Shown here piece by piece: positions 18,368 through 25,612 of a stretch of 43,461 nt of DNA. Made by a program: the position numbers and the translations under genes. The stretch spans positions 1 to 43,461 of IMG/VR virus record IMGVR_UViG_3300047297_000136; one strand, given 5' to 3'. Every line of letters starts with the position of its first letter. Within the stretch, counting starts at the first letter, position 1. The notes under the pieces were generated by a model. The model was given only the letters and a program-made list of their open reading frames with translations, ran no database searches and was not told where the DNA came from. The DNA is from a virus.

Positions 18368-18954
18368 TAGAAGGGTCTCCGGTGGATACTCGCGATGCCC
18401 CGCGGGGTGCGGAAGTGGCCGCGGCGGCGGGCGCGCTGGTCAGCCTTCTTGCACTCGGCTTCGGCTTTGATTTCGTGTTCTTGGGTGAAGGCGTCCTGGC
18501 GCTGGGAGCCGGTGCTCGTCGATTGGTAGCGGCGCGCGGCGCGGATCGCGATGAAGGTACGCGCGTAGACAGGCAGCTCGTTGAACGGCAGCAGCCGGCA
18601 GATGTCGATGTAGACCGGGCCGGTGAAGACGTAGGTGTTGCCCTGGTTGTTGTAGAGCTTGCGGCCGCGCTCCACGATGTCGAGGCCGTACGAGTAGGAC
18701 GCTGGGCGTACCCAGAGTACGTCATCAGTCAGCGCTATGTGGCCGGTGAGGGCATCAGGCAGCACACGGACGGCATACTCGGTGTTGAATGCCCAGCCGC
18801 GAACCTGCTCCTCGTTAGAGATGTTGCGGAGGAAGGCACGGGCATCTGCCACTTCCGAGAAGCCGGTGTCGTCGAGGGTGTCGACCGGGGCCTCGCCGTC
18901 GTTGCGGAGTATCATGTTGACGGCTTCAAGCTCCGTCAGAGGTGCGATTTCCAT
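18367..18954 (-). CDS. Tail tubular protein A (gp11-like adaptor)
   Basis: 195 residues, against 196 in T7 gp11. Conserved family features are LTELEAVNMILRNDGEAPVDTL at the N-terminus, the ISNEEQVRGWAFNTE segment, and YIDICRLLPFNELPVYARTFIAIRAARRYQ in the middle. It forms the ring linking portal and nozzle. It lies directly after the capsid gene and its terminator, with an AAGGA ribosome binding site before ATG 18954. Confidence 0.96.
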   Translation of the reverse strand: MEIAPLTELEAVNMILRNDGEAPVDTLDDTGFSEVADARAFLRNISNEEQVRGWAFNTEYAVRVLPDALTGHIALTDDVLWVRPASYSYGLDIVERGRKLYNNQGNTYVFTGPVYIDICRLLPFNELPVYARTFIAIRAARRYQSTSTGSQRQDAFTQEHEIKAEAECKKADQRARRRGHFRTPRGIASIHRRPF

Positions 18955-18970
18955 GGTGGTTCCTTAAGAG

Positions 18971-19002
18971 AAAAAGAGGGGGACCTCGAAAGGCCCCCCT
19001 CC
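18971..19002 (-). terminator. Terminator after the capsid gene (T-phi position)
   Basis: A hairpin of about 11 bp (GAGGGGG-GCCT, loop TTCG, AGGT-CCCCCTC) is followed by five T residues on the minus strand, directly downstream of the capsid gene. T7 has its main phage terminator at exactly this point. Readthrough must supply the tail and packaging genes. Confidence 0.9.
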
Positions 19003-19028
19003 AGAGGTGGTGGTGTACGAACTATCCG

Positions 19029-20006
19029 TTAGACAGGAGCTGCCGTGCGGATGAGCTGGGCGCCTTCAGGGCGGAGAACGCCGTGACCGGCGAGCATGCG
19101 GGACACAACCAGGGTCGCGTTGTGCGTGACCTTGTAGTCGTTGCCGGTCATGCCAACCGAGAGGTCGCGGACTTTCAGCGTACCGATTGCCCACGGCTTC
19201 AAGATCAGAGCCACCGCGTTGCGAGCGTCGACGTTGTACTTGTTGGAGTACGTGCCGGTGACGTTCGTGGTCGGGAGGTTGTTGGTCTTGATGAGGTTGA
19301 ACGAGTAGAGCTGCGGGATGCGCAGCGCTTTGATCGTCTGGCCAGCGCCGTAGTCGGCCGACGTCACTTCCTTGTCAGCGGCGAGGAGGTGGTAGGTCGC
19401 CGGCTTCAGGTAGACGTTGCGGTCGCTGTCGTCGATGTCCTTCTCGTCGAACGCGGTTGCGGCGGCGATGAGGGCAGTCTTCAGGACAGCCACGTCGGTG
19501 TTCGAGTTCGCGACGTTGGCAACGCGGCCAACAGTCTTGGCTTCATAGATGTCGCCCGTGCCGGCAAAGCGCGAGGTCGTCGTGAGAGCAGCTTGGACAC
19601 CCACCTGGGCCACGTTCTTGTCGAAGGCGCGGGCGATTGCCTTGCCATCTTCTTTCGTGAACTGGATGCGATAGTCGAAGTGCGTCATCGCTTCGTCGAT
19701 CTCGGCGATGGCCGAGGATGCTTCCATGAAGTCGTCAACCGTAAGCACGGTCTCGGTCAGGTTACCCGCCTGGCCGGTCGTCATCGTGCCGGGCGTATGA
19801 TAGCCCGCAGTCTTGCCGCCGATGCTCGGGAACGCAGCGGACTTACCGCCTTCAAAGTTGCGGACCATGTGACGGTCCATGAAGACGTTGCTTTCCTCGA
19901 ACGAGGCGAAGACTTCGCCGCCGTATTTCTTGAGGAAGAGCGCGCGGACGTCGCCGGCGCTGAGGTTCTGACCACCACGGATCAGGTCGAAGTTTGGAGC
20001 AGCCAT
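19029..20006 (-). CDS. Major capsid protein (gp10A-like)
   Basis: 325 residues, against 345 for T7 gp10A, with the HK97-type capsid fold expected for the family. Landmarks are GDVRALFLKKYGGEVFASFEESNVFMDRHMVRNFEGGKSAAFPSIG in the N-terminal arm and axial region, FDKNVAQVGVQAALTTTSRF in the middle, and GTLKVRDLSVGMTGNDYKVTHNATLVVSRMLAGHGVLRPE at the end. A GAAAGGA ribosome binding site precedes ATG 20006. A terminator and the gp11-like gene follow. There is no obvious frameshift site for a longer 10B form. Confidence 0.96.
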   Translation of the reverse strand: MAAPNFDLIRGGQNLSAGDVRALFLKKYGGEVFASFEESNVFMDRHMVRNFEGGKSAAFPSIGGKTAGYHTPGTMTTGQAGNLTETVLTVDDFMEASSAIAEIDEAMTHFDYRIQFTKEDGKAIARAFDKNVAQVGVQAALTTTSRFAGTGDIYEAKTVGRVANVANSNTDVAVLKTALIAAATAFDEKDIDDSDRNVYLKPATYHLLAADKEVTSADYGAGQTIKALRIPQLYSFNLIKTNNLPTTNVTGTYSNKYNVDARNAVALILKPWAIGTLKVRDLSVGMTGNDYKVTHNATLVVSRMLAGHGVLRPEGAQLIRTAAPV

Positions 20007-20203
20007 GCTGCATTCCTTTCAGGGTGTGAGGTTCAAAGATGAACGGCTCACTCGCCTCGCCTCGTCGCAGAAGGGTGTCCTTTAGGTCGCCCCCTCGGGG
20101 GCTTCGGTCAGGGCCAACGGTCTGAAGTTGGGGAGGGCCATACTGCCTGCATAACAAGCAGCACACGTATGGTCCGAGAAAGGGGTAGTATGGAGGCGGA
20201 CGG

Positions 20204-20275
20204 AAGTACCGCCGGGGATCGAACCCGGATTACCAGGTATGAGCCCGGCGCTCTCACCTTTTGAGCTAGCCCGCA
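20204..20275 (-). tRNA. Degenerate tRNA-like element, CAT anticodon
   Basis: The minus strand has TA at positions 8-9, a D arm with stem GCTC/GAGC, an anticodon arm CCGGG/CCTGG around CTCATA, and a perfect T arm (CCGGG, TTCGATC, CCCGG). The anticodon loop is one base short, and the 7-bp acceptor strands (TGCGGGC and CGGTACT) do not pair. It is therefore not a normal functional tRNA. It could be a decayed tRNA, an RNase P or RNase processing signal ahead of the capsid gene, or part of an attachment site. The first two fit the position better, as the integrase is 17 kb away. Confidence 0.35.
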
Positions 20276-20445
20276 TTGTCGAGGGAACCCCCTGTATCGT
20301 GACCACATCATATGGATCATGGTACGTCGTGCAGGGAGGGGTTTCCCTCTGAGTGACCCTCCGGGTGCCCGGCGCCGCGTACAGGCAGCTGAGCCATGAG
20401 GCTGGCGCTGGATGGGCGTCTTATTATTCCGGGTGGAGGGTCGTT

Positions 20446-20482
20446 CAGAAGGAAAGGACCCCCAGGATTTCTCCCGGGGGCC
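20446..20482 (-). terminator. Terminator-like hairpin after the holin-like gene
   Basis: The minus strand forms CCCCCGGGA-GAAA-TCCTGGGGG, nine pairs with a GAAA loop, extended by GG/CC around a bulged T and followed by CCTTTCCTTCT. The T-run is interrupted, so it may be a weak terminator or a stability hairpin rather than a strong stop. Confidence 0.55.
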
Positions 20483-20525
20483 AAGGCACACACACATGGC
20501 GCCGAAGCGCACACGTTTCAATTCC

Positions 20526-20783
20526 TTACTTGATGGGCTTCTTCGCCGTCAAGCGACCGATGATACCCCAGATGGATGCGAGGGCACCCACGATGGCGGT
20601 CACGGAGGCGACGATAGTTTCGACCTCAAGCGTAGTCGCGTCGATACTCACGAGGGTGAACAACCACATGAGGACTGCGGCGATGCCACCCTGAACGCCC
20701 TTGGAGGCGAACCAGGACTTGGCATCAGGGTTCTCGACGACGACTTCGTCAGCCGGCCGAGTGATGATGACTTCGTTGGACAT
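20526..20783 (-). CDS. Two-helix membrane protein, holin candidate
   Basis: 85 residues. A polar N-terminus is followed by two hydrophobic helices (GGIAAVLMWLFTLVSI, about 31-46, and ETIVASVTAIVGALASIWGIIGRL, about 54-77) and a basic tail AKKPIK. Two helices with a basic C-terminus match class II holins. It lies between an uncharacterised gene and the capsid gene, away from the endolysin and spanins at 31 kb, which is a split lysis layout. There is no diagnostic sequence motif, so holin is an inference from topology. Confidence 0.65.
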   Translation of the reverse strand: MSNEVIITRPADEVVVENPDAKSWFASKGVQGGIAAVLMWLFTLVSIDATTLEVETIVASVTAIVGALASIWGIIGRLTAKKPIK

Positions 20784-20809
20784 TCAGGATGACTTTCGTT
20801 TGGAGTTGG

Positions 20810-21193
20810 TTACAGCGGGCCGACGACGGCCTGGTTGTCCACGGTCACTTCGACAGCCACCGGGGCGCGGTCGGCAGGGGCAGGGACTTCGGCGAGGGTC
20901 GGCTCGTAAGCGATCTCGATGGCTTTGGTGGGCTCGGGTGCAGGCTCTGCTTCGGCAGCCAGACTTTGGCGTGCAGCAGCGACGCCGCGTGCGAACGCAT
21001 CAGCATCGCCAACGGCAACAGCCGCTTCGTATGCGGTGACGAACGCGGCGGTGTCAACTTCGGCTTCCGCCTTCAGCTTGGCCAGCTTGTCTTCGATAGA
21101 AGCGATCTCTGCTTTGCGGGCGAAGAATGCCTCGCTGGAAATGACTGCCTCTGCGGCGACGACGGCTTTGAAGACTTGAATGTTGTCCGACAT
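20810..21193 (-). CDS. Unrecognised virion-region protein
   Basis: 127 residues. The N-terminal half is helical and Ala/Glu/Lys-rich (IEDKLAKLKAEAEVDTAAFVTAYEAAVAVGDADAFARGVAAARQSL). The second half is a Pro/Ala/Glu linker ending in a short beta-like segment (VAVEVTVDNQAVVGPL). It lies between the scaffold and the holin candidate, in a region where T7 has no gene. I do not recognise it. A small head accessory protein is possible from position. An AGGAGG ribosome binding site precedes ATG 21193. Confidence 0.75.
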   Translation of the reverse strand: MSDNIQVFKAVVAAEAVISSEAFFARKAEIASIEDKLAKLKAEAEVDTAAFVTAYEAAVAVGDADAFARGVAAARQSLAAEAEPAPEPTKAIEIAYEPTLAEVPAPADRAPVAVEVTVDNQAVVGPL

Positions 21194-21220
21194 AGTGGAC
21201 CTCCTAGTGGACGGGTGAGA

Positions 21221-22063
21221 TTAGACCGAGCTGATCTCGATGCGGCGTTCGATCTCCCGCGTGTACGCGCGGTCGCGCCCATAGCGGGGGTCGTTGATTG
21301 CGGCGGATTGCTCGGAGCGGTTTGCGAACGGCTGGATGGCTGCTTGGCCCACGCCAGTCTGGGACTGAACGTAGGACGGAGCACCCCCGGCCATCTTGGC
21401 TTTGACCGCTGGGACCATGAGAGAGATCGCGGCGGTGTCACCCTCGTACAGCGCTTTGTCGAGCGCGTTGTTGAAGGCTGCTTGCTCTGCCGCAGGGAGG
21501 TTCGCAACTCCCCATTCGACGAGCGATTTGTATTCCTCGGCAGAACCCGCCAAGGATTGAACCGTGGCGGATCGCTGACCGATGATGGCTTCGATGCCTG
21601 CGTAGAACAGGCCTGTGACCTCGGGGGTTATCCCAAGTTTCGTCAGGTTGGCCTGGGTCTCATCCGAGAGCTTGCCCTCGTTGGTCTGCCATTCCTCGGA
21701 GAGCTTCGCGAAGTCCAAGACGGGAGCCTCGGCGGTCTCCGCGGGTTTCTCTTCGGTGGCCTCCGCAGGTTTCTCTTCGGTGGTCTCGTCCGGCTTCTCT
21801 TCCGGCTTCACTTCGTCTGCCTTCGGAGCTTCTTCCTTCGGGGCGCCGAGTTTCTTCTGGAGTTCGGCGTAGGCCTTCTCCAGCTCCTCAGGCGTCTTGA
21901 ACTTGCCAGCCAGGAGTTTCTCCTCGGCCTTCTGCTCCGGGACGACCTCAGCGGGAGCCTCTGTCTTCTCAACGAAGAAGCCCTCGTACTCTTCGAGGTT
22001 ATGGAGCGACGGGCCGATCTGGGTGCTGCCGTCTTCAGTGTGGGTCGCGTTGATCGTGGTCAT
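21221..22063 (-). CDS. Capsid assembly scaffold (gp9-like)
   Basis: 280 residues, against 307 for T7 gp9. It is very acidic with a Glu/Lys/Ala-rich low-complexity stretch (EEKPDETTEEKPAEATEEKPAETAE), a helical C-terminal half (SLAGSAEEYKSLVEWGVANLPAAEQAAFNNALDKAL) and a basic end REIERRIEISSV suited to capsid binding. It lies between portal and capsid genes, as scaffolds do, and overlaps the portal stop by an ATGA junction. Confidence 0.92.
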   Translation of the reverse strand: MTTINATHTEDGSTQIGPSLHNLEEYEGFFVEKTEAPAEVVPEQKAEEKLLAGKFKTPEELEKAYAELQKKLGAPKEEAPKADEVKPEEKPDETTEEKPAEATEEKPAETAEAPVLDFAKLSEEWQTNEGKLSDETQANLTKLGITPEVTGLFYAGIEAIIGQRSATVQSLAGSAEEYKSLVEWGVANLPAAEQAAFNNALDKALYEGDTAAISLMVPAVKAKMAGGAPSYVQSQTGVGQAAIQPFANRSEQSAAINDPRYGRDRAYTREIERRIEISSV

Positions 22064-23670
22064 TCAGTTGCCTGTGGTTGGGCGGCGGCTTGAGCGAGAG
22101 CACCTGCGGCAGGACCTGCCGCGCGGGCTGCAATGTCAGCGGCCTGTTGTTGCTGTTGGGCTTGGGCGTCTTGTTGCTGGATCACCTCTTCTGGGATCAG
22201 CGCAGGTTCGATGTTCACGCCGCGACCGTTGGCCATCATCATGATGATCTGGGTCGGCTTGAAGTAGCGGCCGATGGGGCCTTGCAGGATGGCCGCCACA
22301 TTGGCGAGGTCCTGGAAGAGGCCGTTGAGGCGCATGAGGTTCTGGCCGCGGCCGAGAGCGTCGACGCCGGTAATGATCTTCGGGCGGATGCTGTTCTTGG
22401 GGAACTTCTTGAGTTTCCCCTCGCGCTGCATCTTGGCGACCCACAGGCGGACAATCGGGAGCTGGAACTCCTGACCCAGGAGCGAGTAATACCCGCCGAG
22501 GGTGTCTTCGATCTCCTGCGACATGACGCTGATCTCGTACGCGGTGACGCGTTCGGCCTGGCGCTGCACGGAGGAGGTCATCAGGAAGCCGCGCTCAAGG
22601 CGAGAGATGACGGAGGACAGGGTCTCGCCTGCGACGCGGAAGTCCGCCAGCTTCTCAGCTCGCAGCGCAGCCACGTCGTCCATGCGTCCCGGCACGTAGT
22701 CGCCGACTTCGCTCTCTTCGAGGTCTTCGATGTCTGTCATGCCCGACGGGTTGACCAACCACTTAAGCTCGGCCGAAACCATAGCGCCTTGGGCGATGGC
22801 CTTCGAGAGGTCTTCAGCGGTCTTGAGGTCCCCATAGAGTTCCTCGACGTAGGACCGGCCGTAGTCTTCGCCGTCCACCGAGATCATCCGAAGGACGATC
22901 CAGGGGTTGTTCTCGTCAGAGAAGCGACCACGGGTACCGGGCACTTCGTAGCCGAGGACTTCTTGCCAAGACACCCACATCTTCTTGGAGACGCGTTTGA
23001 CGACGGTGTAGATGTCCAGGTCCTTGCCCTCGGCGACGACCTTGGCGTGCTGCACGTTTCCTGAGGTGGCTGCTTCGAGCCATCCCTCGGGGAGGGAGGC
23101 CTGAGCCACGATCTCTTTGACGATCAGCTTGGTGACGTTACCGGAGCCGTCCCTGCGAACCACAAAGCGGTTCAGGGGGAAGCCCTTGATGTCTTCGGGC
23201 GCCATGTACAGAACGTAGTTGCCTCCGACCAGGAGGTGCTTGAACGTCGAGAAGGCTTGGCTGCGCAGGGTCGACAGCTCGATGTCTTCGAGGACGTCCT
23301 GCTCCATCTTCTGTAGGCGCGCTTCGATCTGAGCGGCGAACTCTGCCTGCTGCTCCTCGGGGAGACCCAGGAGTTCCTCGCGCTCTGCCACGCCCATGAC
23401 GAACTGGAAGAATGGCACGGAGGAGGGGAGCAGCGTCATGACGAACTTCGCCGCCATGGTGTTCACGCCAGACGAGCCGACTGACTGCCAAGGCTGCGGG
23501 AGGTCGAGGGTTTGGTTGCGCTCGGTGATGTCGGTGTCCGAGGGTATGAGCGCCGGGATGGTGATCTTGCTGCACAGGTGGGCACGCCGAAGGAAGGGCT
23601 GCCTGACCGTGCCCATGGCCGTGTACTCAGCGGAGAGCGTCGACTGGTTTCCGGTTTCTGGCTTCTCCAT
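22060..23670 (-). CDS. Portal protein (gp8-like head-tail connector)
   Basis: 536 residues, the same length as T7 gp8. Typical features are the N-terminal TLPSDTDITERNQTLDLPQPWQSVGSSGVNTMAAKFVMTLLP-like segment (here LIPSDTDITER and GVNTMAAKFVMTLLP), GGNYVLYMAPEDIKGFPLNRFVVRRDG and the Gln-rich C-terminus QQQDAQAQQQQQAADIAA. It forms the dodecameric ring through which DNA is packed and ejected. TGATG couples its start with the upstream gene. Confidence 0.97.
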   Translation of the reverse strand: MEKPETGNQSTLSAEYTAMGTVRQPFLRRAHLCSKITIPALIPSDTDITERNQTLDLPQPWQSVGSSGVNTMAAKFVMTLLPSSVPFFQFVMGVAEREELLGLPEEQQAEFAAQIEARLQKMEQDVLEDIELSTLRSQAFSTFKHLLVGGNYVLYMAPEDIKGFPLNRFVVRRDGSGNVTKLIVKEIVAQASLPEGWLEAATSGNVQHAKVVAEGKDLDIYTVVKRVSKKMWVSWQEVLGYEVPGTRGRFSDENNPWIVLRMISVDGEDYGRSYVEELYGDLKTAEDLSKAIAQGAMVSAELKWLVNPSGMTDIEDLEESEVGDYVPGRMDDVAALRAEKLADFRVAGETLSSVISRLERGFLMTSSVQRQAERVTAYEISVMSQEIEDTLGGYYSLLGQEFQLPIVRLWVAKMQREGKLKKFPKNSIRPKIITGVDALGRGQNLMRLNGLFQDLANVAAILQGPIGRYFKPTQIIMMMANGRGVNIEPALIPEEVIQQQDAQAQQQQQAADIAARAAGPAAGALAQAAAQPQATE

Positions 23671-23888
23671 CAGGCGGCCATCCTAGGGATGTTCACACCC
23701 GTGCGAGTACCCGGCACTCGGATGTCGGTGCGCAGGGTGCGGCGTGCGCGGGCGGTGTCGGGGTTGACGGTGCCGTCCGGCGAGGCGGTGCGCTCTTGCA
23801 TGCGCAGGCTATCGGCGGTCGGCAGAGGAGCGGCGGGGGCTGCACCGACCGGGGCGGGAGCCGAGGTCTTAATCTTGGGAGCGCACAT
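23670..23888 (-). CDS. Small virion protein in the gp7.3 position
   Basis: 72 residues from ATG 23888. It is Pro/Ala/Arg-rich and without obvious hydrophobic helices, ending in RVPGTRTGVNIPRMAA. T7 gp7.3, a tail assembly protein just upstream of the portal gene, is similarly short, basic and disordered and ends in a GGGINI tail, which the GVNI here recalls. It overlaps the gene before it by 20 bases. The identification is by position and the C-terminal pattern. Confidence 0.65.
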   Translation of the reverse strand: MCAPKIKTSAPAPVGAAPAAPLPTADSLRMQERTASPDGTVNPDTARARRTLRTDIRVPGTRTGVNIPRMAA

Positions 23889-24054
23889 GACGCTGTACCT
23901 CTCTGTCGTGGAGTTGTTGGAGCTTGTCGATGATCTCCTGGTGCCCCACTGCTCTCCCCTGTTCAAACGCCGACCGTTCTTCACGGGGGTGCTTGTCAGG
24001 GAAGAGCTTGCGTAGGTGCGCGAGGAGGCCAGAGGAGACGTTAAGTATGTCCAT
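23869..24054 (-). CDS. Unrecognised small protein, first gene of the virion block
   Basis: 61 residues (MDILNVSSGLLAHLRKLFPDKHPREERSAFEQGR), charged and helical, with a strong AGGAGG ribosome binding site 5 bases before ATG 24054. It is the first gene after the promoter candidate at 24091-24111, so it should be highly expressed late. T7 has small virion genes (6.5, 6.7) in this place, but I see no clear sequence match. Confidence 0.75.
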   Translation of the reverse strand: MDILNVSSGLLAHLRKLFPDKHPREERSAFEQGRAVGHQEIIDKLQQLHDREVQRHVRSQD

Positions 24055-24074
24055 GGGTCCTCCTAAGGTGGGAA

Positions 24075-24626
24075 CTAGAGTTGATCTTCGTCCTGCGGGT
24101 CGGGGAATTGGCTTTCGCCCGCGTTCCGCTGGCGGTTTTCCTCGAAGATGTCCTCCAGGGCTTCGGGGTCGAAGCCGGCGATGCGGTCGTCCTTGAGGGT
24201 TCCCGCGGCCTGTGCGTCGAGGAGGATCATAAGGTTGGAGGCGGCGGCGGCAACGTGGTTGATGCCGGTGTCGCTGGTTTCATTCTGACCGCACAGCCAG
24301 AGAAGCAGGTGACGGAAGGCAGCGTCCGCGTAGACACGCGCCGAGACCGGCTGAGCCCGCCAGTTGGCAGGGCCGTACTTGGCTGCGCCATCCCGGAACG
24401 CCGGCTCCAGCTGCGCGAGAGCAGCCGGGGGGAGGAGCGAGAGGGAGAACTTCACGCCGCCGATGGCGTCCTTCGGGTTGATGTCCTTCGGTTGGTCGGC
24501 CGCGGGGGCCACCGCGATGTTGAAACGGCCGAGGTACGCAGCGTTCTTGCAGCCTTCATCAGGCTTGGCGCCGCAGACGCCACACGGGAGGCTCGCATTG
24601 TTTTCGCATGGGATCATGTCGGACAT
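24075..24626 (-). CDS. dATP/dGTP diphosphohydrolase-like protein (DUF5664 family)
   Basis: 183 residues. The core KFSLSLLPPAALAQLEPAFRDGAAKYGPANWRAQPVSARVYADAAFRHLLLWL, followed by DTGINHVAAAASNLMILLDA, is the pattern of the phage family annotated as dATP/dGTP diphosphohydrolase, an all-alpha nucleotide pyrophosphohydrolase. The N-terminus has a CxxC...CxxC-type cysteine set (C7, C15, C18, C26). The likely role is adjustment of the dNTP pool or of modified nucleotides. No PurZ-type gene is present, so there is no sign of a Z-genome. The gene body carries the class III promoter candidate at its 3' end. Confidence 0.75.
   Translation of the reverse strand: MSDMIPCENNASLPCGVCGAKPDEGCKNAAYLGRFNIAVAPAADQPKDINPKDAIGGVKFSLSLLPPAALAQLEPAFRDGAAKYGPANWRAQPVSARVYADAAFRHLLLWLCGQNETSDTGINHVAAAASNLMILLDAQAAGTLKDDRIAGFDPEALEDIFEENRQRNAGESQFPDPQDEDQL
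24091..24111 (-). promoter_or_regulatory. Phage RNA polymerase promoter candidate (virion block)
   Basis: A near-identical copy (one mismatch over 21 bases) of the element at 34700-34721 and 978-999. It lies inside the 3' end of the upstream gene, where it encodes FPDPQDED, and about 40 bases before the first gene of the virion block. Conservation of a DNA element across coding and non-coding contexts supports a regulatory role. The predicted start is near 24093. Confidence 0.65.
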
Positions 24627-24842
24627 TCAGACCTCGTAGGTATAATCGTGGATGGGCTGGTTGATCTCGACGAAGTTGCCGGGAGCCAGGTAGTGGACGG
24701 GGGTGTGGGGGTACGGGGTGGCCAGCATTGGTTTGCCGGCCAGGTCCGTGATGAGGTAGCCGCCGAGCGGCATGGGGAGACAGGTGAAGCCCTTGGTGCG
24801 GAGCTTCTTCAGCTGCGCTACTTGGTGTTCGTCGGGTGCCAA
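24627..24842 (-). CDS. Unrecognised small protein between exonuclease and diphosphohydrolase
   Basis: About 71 residues if it starts at TTG 24842, which has a GGAAGTG site upstream. The next ATG would give 48 residues. The sequence contains LKKLRTKGFTCLPMPLGGYLITDLAGKPMLATPYPHTPVHYLAPGNFVEINQPIHDYTYEV, with a beta-rich look. The stop TGA directly abuts the next ATG, so it fits the operon. The start is uncertain and I do not recognise a family. Confidence 0.6.
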   Translation of the reverse strand: MAPDEHQVAQLKKLRTKGFTCLPMPLGGYLITDLAGKPMLATPYPHTPVHYLAPGNFVEINQPIHDYTYEV

Positions 24843-25612
24843 AGCTTCACTTCCTTCTTCTTGGGGTCGTAGTCGGAGGCACGCAGGATGCGAGCCACGC
24901 GGGCTTGGGTGAGGGCGAACTCTTCGTCGAGGCCAGCCTTCTCGTAGAGTGGGACGATGATGTCCTTCCAGACAGCGAGGACTTCCTTGCGGGCCACGCT
25001 CTCGGGGATCAGCTTCTCGGCGCGGACCATGCCCATGCCGGGACACCCAGGGTATCCATCGGTGCGGTCCCCGGCGAGCGCCTGTACGAGGTGGAAGGCG
25101 TTGGCCTGGCCCTCGGTTATCTCGAACTCTTCGTCCTTACCCGGGTTATAGTGGAGGCCCGGGATCGTCTTCATGTCCTTATCGGAGGACACGATGATCG
25201 GCACAGGGGCGCCGGCCTTGCGGGGCTTGGTTGCAAGGATGCCGAGGACGTCGTCACCTTCGAGCGGCGGGATGTGGCGGCCGTAGTCTTCCTGCGCCAC
25301 GAAGTCCCGGAGGACCGGCACGAGGATCGGCTTGACGCCGCCGTTGCGGTTCGACTTGTACTCGGGGTACACGTCCTTCCGCCAGTTGGCGCCGCCGATG
25401 GTGACCGCTCCGATGTAGGACTGGGCGTTGAGGCGGGTCAGGTAGTGGTCGAAGATTTCGTCCAGGGCCACCTGGGCCATCTCGAAGTTGGCCGTCCGTG
25501 TCCAGAGCACCGAGCCGTGTTCGTCGTAGGGCCAGGGGATGGACTTCTCGTTGCGGGCGGCGACCTCGTAGATCGGGATGTCGGCGTCGATGAGGATAAT
25601 TGTCGGGGTCAT
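24818..25612 (-). CDS. 5'-3' exonuclease (gp6-like, flap nuclease family)
   Basis: 264 residues, against 300 in T7 gp6. Acidic metal-site motifs of the FEN/5'-3' exonuclease family are visible: IILIDADIPIYE at the start, EGDDVLGILA near residue 118, SSDKDMKTI and DRTDGYPGCPGMG, the last being the helix-hairpin region that binds DNA. It removes RNA primers, supports recombination and degrades host DNA in T7. It overlaps both neighbours in an operon-like run downstream of DNA polymerase. Confidence 0.93.
   Translation of the reverse strand: MTPTIILIDADIPIYEVAARNEKSIPWPYDEHGSVLWTRTANFEMAQVALDEIFDHYLTRLNAQSYIGAVTIGGANWRKDVYPEYKSNRNGGVKPILVPVLRDFVAQEDYGRHIPPLEGDDVLGILATKPRKAGAPVPIIVSSDKDMKTIPGLHYNPGKDEEFEITEGQANAFHLVQALAGDRTDGYPGCPGMGMVRAEKLIPESVARKEVLAVWKDIIVPLYEKAGLDEEFALTQARVARILRASDYDPKKKEVKLWHPTNTK

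Larger units (their letters stand above)
20007..20525 (-). other. Long leader between holin-like gene and capsid gene
   Basis: 519 bases without a convincing gene. Reading down the minus strand it holds a GCGC-TTCG-GCGC hairpin, a terminator-like hairpin at 20451-20482, the tRNA-like element, a GCCCC-CGAG-GGGGC hairpin near 20090, and the capsid ribosome binding site. A 19-codon frame beginning MALPNFRPLALTE just upstream of the capsid gene has no clear ribosome binding site. I see no copy of the phage promoter element here. Confidence 0.55.

Noticed and set aside
18942-20042. 366-codon plus-strand open frame opposite the capsid gene
   Set aside because: It is a GC-rich shadow of the capsid frame and has no motif.
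20412-20792. Plus-strand open frame antisense to the holin-like gene
   Set aside because: It has a leader-like AAGGCACACACACATG but runs antisense to a well-supported gene, has unusual Asp/His-rich composition and would be the only plus-strand gene.
22574-22585. CUGAUGA matches inside coding sequences, for example in the portal and gp16-like genes
   Set aside because: There is no GAAA partner and no stem, so these are chance matches.
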